Positions 60,756 to 64,000 of a DNA stretch of 64,000 nucleotides are shown in pieces. The notes below the pieces were generated by a model. It worked only from the letters and a program-made list of their open reading frames with translations. It was not told the origin of the DNA and ran no database searches. Within the stretch, counting starts at the first letter, position 1. Each line of letters starts with the position of its first letter. Origin of the DNA: an uncultured Xanthomonas sp. (GTDB lineage Bacteria > Pseudomonadota > Gammaproteobacteria > Xanthomonadales > Xanthomonadaceae); contig CALTTS010000001.1 in assembly GCA_943912265.1 (NCBI GenBank), forward strand, positions 245,383 through 309,382, written 5' to 3'. The position numbers were made by a program, and so were the translations under genes.

Positions 60756-62162
60756 ATGACCTGCCGCACCCGCTTCGCCCCCAGTCCCACCGGCTACCTG
60801 CACATCGGCGGCGCGCGTACCGCGCTGTACTGCTGGCTGGAGGCGCGCCACCACGGCGGCCAGTTCGTGCTGCGGATCGAGGACACCGATCGCGAGCGCA
60901 GCACCCAGGCGGCGATCGACGCGATCCTGGAGGCGATGGACTGGCTGGGCCTGGACTACGACGAGGGCCCGATCTACCAGACCGACCGCGTCGCCCGCTA
61001 CAAGGAAGTCGCGGAAAAGCTGATCGCCGAGGGCAAGGCCTACTACGCCTACGAGACGAAGGAAGAACTCGAGGCGATGCGCGAGGCGGCGATGGCGAAG
61101 CAGGAGAAGCCGCGCTACAACGGCGCCGCGCGCGAGCTGGGCCTGCCGTACCGCGACGACCCGAACCGGGTGATCCGCTTCAAGAACCCGACCGAGGGCG
61201 TGGTGGCCTTCGACGACCTGATCAAGGGCCGCATCGAGATCGCCAACGCCGAACTGGACGACATGGTGATCTTCCGCCCGGACGGCTACCCGACCTACAA
61301 CTTCGCCGTGGTCGTGGACGACTGGGACATGGGCATCACCGAGGTCATCCGCGGCGACGACCACATCAACAACACCCCGCGCCAGATCAACCTGTACCAG
61401 GCCATCGGTGCGCCGGTGCCGGCCTTCGGCCACATGCCGATGATCCTGGACGAGCAGGGCGCCAAGCTGTCCAAGCGCACCGGCGCGGCCGACGTGATGC
61501 AGTACAAGGACGCCGGCTACCTGCCCGACGCCCTGATCAACTACCTGGCGCGGCTGGGCTGGTCGCACGGCGACCAGGAGATCTTCAGCCGCGCCGAGCT
61601 GGTGGAGCTGTTCGACGTGCGCGACTGCAACTCCAAAGCCTCGCGCCTGGACATGGCCAAGCTCGGCTGGGTCAACCAGCACTACCTCAAGCAGGACGAC
61701 CCGGCGGCGATCGCCCCGCAGCTGGTGTACCAGCTGGAGAAGCTGGGCATCGACCCGGCCACCGGCCCGGCGCCGGAGGACGTGGTGGTGGCGCTGCGCG
61801 AGCGCGTGCAGACGCTGAAGGAAATGGCCGAGAAGGCGGTGGTCTGGTACCGGCCGCTGGAGGTCTACGACGAGGCCGCCGTGGCCAAGCACCTGAAGGC
61901 CGGTGCCGAGGTGCCGCTGGCGCGGGCGCGCGAAGCGCTGGCGGCGTTGCCGGCCTGGAGCGCCGAGGCCATCGGCGAGGCGCTGCACGCCATTCCCGAG
62001 GCGCTGGGCATCGGCATGGGCAAGCTCGCCCAGCCGCTGCGGGTGGCCATCACCGGCACCCAGGTCAGCCCGGACATCTCGCACACGGTGTATCTGGCCG
62101 GCCGCGAGGAGGCCTTGAAGCGCATCGACGCGGCCCTCACCAAGATCCCAGCCGCCGCCTGA
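60756..62162 (+). CDS. gltX: glutamyl-tRNA synthetase
   Basis: Class I enzyme charging tRNA-Glu. The 468-residue product has RFAPSPTGYLHIGGARTAL (HIGH-type motif at 16-19), the KMSKS-type motif KLSKR (237-241) and the C-terminal anticodon-binding helical domains. TAAAAT at 60722-60727 is a possible -10. zur follows after 18 bases. Confidence 0.97.
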   Translation: MTCRTRFAPSPTGYLHIGGARTALYCWLEARHHGGQFVLRIEDTDRERSTQAAIDAILEAMDWLGLDYDEGPIYQTDRVARYKEVAEKLIAEGKAYYAYETKEELEAMREAAMAKQEKPRYNGAARELGLPYRDDPNRVIRFKNPTEGVVAFDDLIKGRIEIANAELDDMVIFRPDGYPTYNFAVVVDDWDMGITEVIRGDDHINNTPRQINLYQAIGAPVPAFGHMPMILDEQGAKLSKRTGAADVMQYKDAGYLPDALINYLARLGWSHGDQEIFSRAELVELFDVRDCNSKASRLDMAKLGWVNQHYLKQDDPAAIAPQLVYQLEKLGIDPATGPAPEDVVVALRERVQTLKEMAEKAVVWYRPLEVYDEAAVAKHLKAGAEVPLARAREALAALPAWSAEAIGEALHAIPEALGIGMGKLAQPLRVAITGTQVSPDISHTVYLAGREEALKRIDAALTKIPAAA

Positions 62163-62180
62163 TCCCGGGAGGATCTCGCC

Positions 62181-62669
62181 ATGTCCCGCCTGCACGACTG
62201 CACCGATCCGCGCCACCATGTCCACGATGCCCCCGGCTTCGTCGAGGCGGTGGAGCGCGCGTGCCGCGAGCGCGGGCTGCGGCTCACCCCGATCCGCGCG
62301 CTGGTGGTGCGGCTGATCGCCGAGGCCGGGCGCCCGGTGAAGGCCTACGACCTGCTGGAAATGGTGCGCAACGCCGACAGCGTCGGCGCCGACGCGCCGC
62401 CGACGGTGTACCGCGCGCTGGATTTCCTGATGGCCAACGGCTTCGTGCACAAGCTGCAATCGGTCAACGCCTTCGTCGCCTGCCACCACCCCAACAGCGC
62501 CGAGCATTCGGTGCCGTTCCTGATCTGCGACCGTTGCCACGCCGCGGTGGAGCTGGAAGACGTCGACGTGGTGGGGCAGCTGGAGGCCCGCGCCAAGGCG
62601 CTGGGCTTCCGCCCGCAGGCGCAGACGCTGGAAGTGCACGGCCTGTGCGCGCAGTGCGCGGATAGCTGA
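62181..62669 (+). CDS. zur: Fur-family zinc regulator Zur
   Basis: The 162-residue protein has a winged-helix N-terminus (LRLTPIRALVVRLIAEAGRPVKAYDLLEMV, PTVYRALDFLMANGFVHKL) and structural-zinc cysteines in ICDRC and CAQC near the C-terminus. HSVPFLICDRCHAAVEL is closer to Zur than to Fur. It represses zinc uptake genes when zinc is bound. GGAGG lies nine bases before ATG 62181; it is probably co-transcribed with gltX. Confidence 0.9.
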   Translation: MSRLHDCTDPRHHVHDAPGFVEAVERACRERGLRLTPIRALVVRLIAEAGRPVKAYDLLEMVRNADSVGADAPPTVYRALDFLMANGFVHKLQSVNAFVACHHPNSAEHSVPFLICDRCHAAVELEDVDVVGQLEARAKALGFRPQAQTLEVHGLCAQCADS

Positions 62670-62687
62670 CCCGGGCCCATCCGCGAT

Positions 62688-62715
62688 TCGCTGCCGGCAC
62701 GTCGCTGCCGGCACG
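62688..62715. repeat. 14-base tandem duplication
   Basis: TCGCTGCCGGCACG occurs twice in direct succession (62688-62701 and 62702-62715) just after the zur stop, followed by the near-palindrome GCCGGCACGGCCGGC. It may form a hairpin that ends zur transcription. Confidence 0.7.
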
Positions 62716-62992
62716 GCCGGCATTCGGCGGGGCAGGGGCGGATCCGAGCGAAGCCTGCCGCACGGACGGGCCGGCTGGCCCGGAGACCGCCCTTGGCCCG
62801 TGCCGCGATGCGCCTTTTCCCGTCGTCCCGTGCCGTGTCGCCGGCGAGGCTGCCATCTGCCGGGCGAAGCCGCACCGTCCGGCCTGCACCGTTGCATTGT
62901 CTTGCCCCGCCTGATCGCCGGCCGCGCGGCCGTTGCGTGTCCGGACTGCCGCGAGGGCCGCCCTGGCAGACGGGCGATGTTTCAGTTCGTCC

Positions 62993-63019
62993 TCAAGATA
63001 TGGATTTTGTTTCCGATAC
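62993..63019 (+). promoter_or_regulatory. FliA (sigma-28) type promoter of the chemotaxis receptor
   Basis: TCAAG (62993-62997), 14 bases, then TCCGATAC (63012-63019) fits the flagellar sigma factor consensus TAAAG/TCAAG-N14-GCCGATAA with six of eight matches in the -10. It lies 91 bases before the ATG at 63111. Chemotaxis receptor genes are classic FliA targets. Confidence 0.65.
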
Positions 63020-63110
63020 ATGGAAAGGCTGTCGGAGATTCGCTTGGGCCCCCGGGGGCTTGCATTCGCGCCCGTCCGGGAGAAAACAACACCATCTTGG
63101 GGATCGGATC

Positions 63111-64000
63111 ATGGAGTTTTTGCAGGGGTTTCGCGTAGGCAAGCGTCTTGCAGTGGCCTTCACGGTCTTGCTGCTGTTCATCGGGGTGATCGTGGCCATC
63201 GCGCTGTACGGTCTGCGCGATACCCGCCAGAACCTGGACACCATCGTCAGCGTCAACGGCGAGAAAACCCGGCTTCTCAACGAGATGCTGGAAAACAACT
63301 TCGGCACCTTCGTCGCGCGCCGCGAATTCCTGCTGGCCCGCAACCCGGAGGAGCGCGATGCGGCGATGACCACGCTCGCCGGCTATCGCGACGGCTACAT
63401 GGATGCTGCCAAGAAGCTGGACGCCATGCCCAGCGATGCCGACGGGATGAAGTATCGCCAGGCCATCGCCGCGGCATTCGACGAGGCCGGCAAGGTTGCC
63501 GGACATTTCACCGAGCTGGTCGATGCCGGCGACACCGATGCCGCGATCGCCTATCTGAACGACACCATGGTGCCGGTCACCAACCGCTGGCAAGCGGCGA
63601 TCAAGCAGAACATCCAGCACCAGCAGATGCTCAACCAGCGCGGCAACGTCGCCGCGGAATTGATGGTCAGGCGCAGTACCCTCCTGCTGGCCCTGCTCGG
63701 CGGTATCGCCGCGGTCGTGGGCATCGCCTTCGCCGTCGTCGTCACCCGCAGCCTGACCGGGCCGCTGCAGCGTGCCATCCATGCCGCGCGCGACATCGCC
63801 GCCGGCAAGCTCGATGGCACCCGTCTGGATGGCGGCCGGGACGAGGTCGGCGATCTGCTGCGCTCGATGCAAACCATGCGCGACGTGCTGCAGCGTTTCG
63901 CTGGGGAAAGCAAGCGCATGGCCCACCTGCACGCTTCGGGCGAGAACATCCGCTACCGCATGCCCGAGGACTTCCCCGGCACCTACAACGAACTGGTGGC
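63111..64000 (+). CDS. methyl-accepting chemotaxis protein (3' end cut by window edge)
   Basis: 296 codons are visible. MEFLQGFRVGKRLAVAFTVLLLFIGVIVAIALYGL gives the cytoplasmic start and first membrane helix (about 11-33). A periplasmic four-helix-bundle sensor domain follows (about 34-190, TRQNLDTIVSVNGEKTRLLNEM onwards), then the second helix (about 186-208, TLLLALLGGIAAVVGIAFAVVVTRSLTGPL) and a HAMP domain (about 209-262). The signalling and methylation region lies beyond the edge. ENIRYRMPEDFPGTYNEL resembles the spacer found in xanthomonad receptors. The ligand is unknown. Confidence 0.92.
   Translation, partial: MEFLQGFRVGKRLAVAFTVLLLFIGVIVAIALYGLRDTRQNLDTIVSVNGEKTRLLNEMLENNFGTFVARREFLLARNPEERDAAMTTLAGYRDGYMDAAKKLDAMPSDADGMKYRQAIAAAFDEAGKVAGHFTELVDAGDTDAAIAYLNDTMVPVTNRWQAAIKQNIQHQQMLNQRGNVAAELMVRRSTLLLALLGGIAAVVGIAFAVVVTRSLTGPLQRAIHAARDIAAGKLDGTRLDGGRDEVGDLLRSMQTMRDVLQRFAGESKRMAHLHASGENIRYRMPEDFPGTYNELV

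Larger units (their letters stand above)
62670..63110. other. 441-base intergenic region with tandem repeat and promoter
   Basis: The gap between zur and the chemotaxis receptor holds no convincing gene. It contains a 14-base tandem duplication (62688-62715), GC-rich palindromic sequence to about 62730, and an AT-richer stretch with a FliA-type promoter at 62993-63019. The rest shows nothing I can interpret. Confidence 0.6.

Noticed and set aside
1..64000. CRISPR arrays, tRNA or rRNA genes, insertion sequences, prophage genes, toxin-antitoxin or defence operons
   Set aside because: None could be recognised by reading the sequence; the short direct repeats at 62688 and 41518 are single tandem duplications, not arrays.

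Overview
The window is a high-GC chromosomal segment (about 70 percent GC over most of its length). It almost certainly comes from a gammaproteobacterium of the Xanthomonadaceae/Lysobacteraceae group. Reasons: the gene orders tgt-yajC-secD-secF, leuS-lptE-holA-nadD-rsfS-rlmH and maf-rng-yhdP-tldD, a large Oar-type TonB-dependent receptor, arrays of M13 metallopeptidases, and a methyl-accepting chemotaxis protein behind a FliA-type promoter. I do not assign a genus. No tRNA, rRNA, CRISPR array, insertion sequence or prophage was seen.

Layout. 1-1118: a sugar-type dehydrogenase cut by the left edge. 1268-5831: tgt and the SecDF-YajC translocase accessory operon, closed by a two-way terminator. 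5940-7637: divergent suhB and trmJ. 7707-10771: a translationally coupled pair, a PhnD-like periplasmic binding protein and a membrane GGDEF-EAL protein. This looks like a two-part c-di-GMP sensory system and is the best candidate here for an undescribed signalling module. 10791-15936: ExoD and CorC-type membrane proteins, a DUF47-Pit phosphate transport operon with a Pho-box-like site, an alkyltransferase-like DNA repair protein and a rhomboid protease.

16061-27987: six consecutive minus-strand genes for exported hydrolases: four M13 metallopeptidases, a class C beta-lactamase-fold serine hydrolase and a DUF885 peptidase. One M13 paralogue has lost the HExxH zinc motif. Two others share a nearly identical 343-bp tract, which suggests recent gene conversion. 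28123-31135: YhhQ transporter, DUF502 protein, hot-dog thioesterase and thioredoxin-TPR chaperone. 31277-37387: leuS to rlmH housekeeping cluster.

37495-41542: a lower-GC TonB receptor and a SIMPL protein between rlmH and maf. 41669-51298: maf, rng, yhdP, tldD, darP and pmbA (TldD/TldE protease). 51404-54691: a small membrane protein and a DUF1800/DUF1501 pair. 54873-59316: ispA-xseB-tilS, an old-yellow-enzyme reductase and lpxH. 59355-60675: a degenerate EAL protein divergent from an HTH regulator. 60756-62669: gltX and zur. 63111-end: a chemotaxis receptor cut by the right edge.

Starts were chosen by ribosome binding site, family length and overlap with neighbours. Nothing here was checked by database search.
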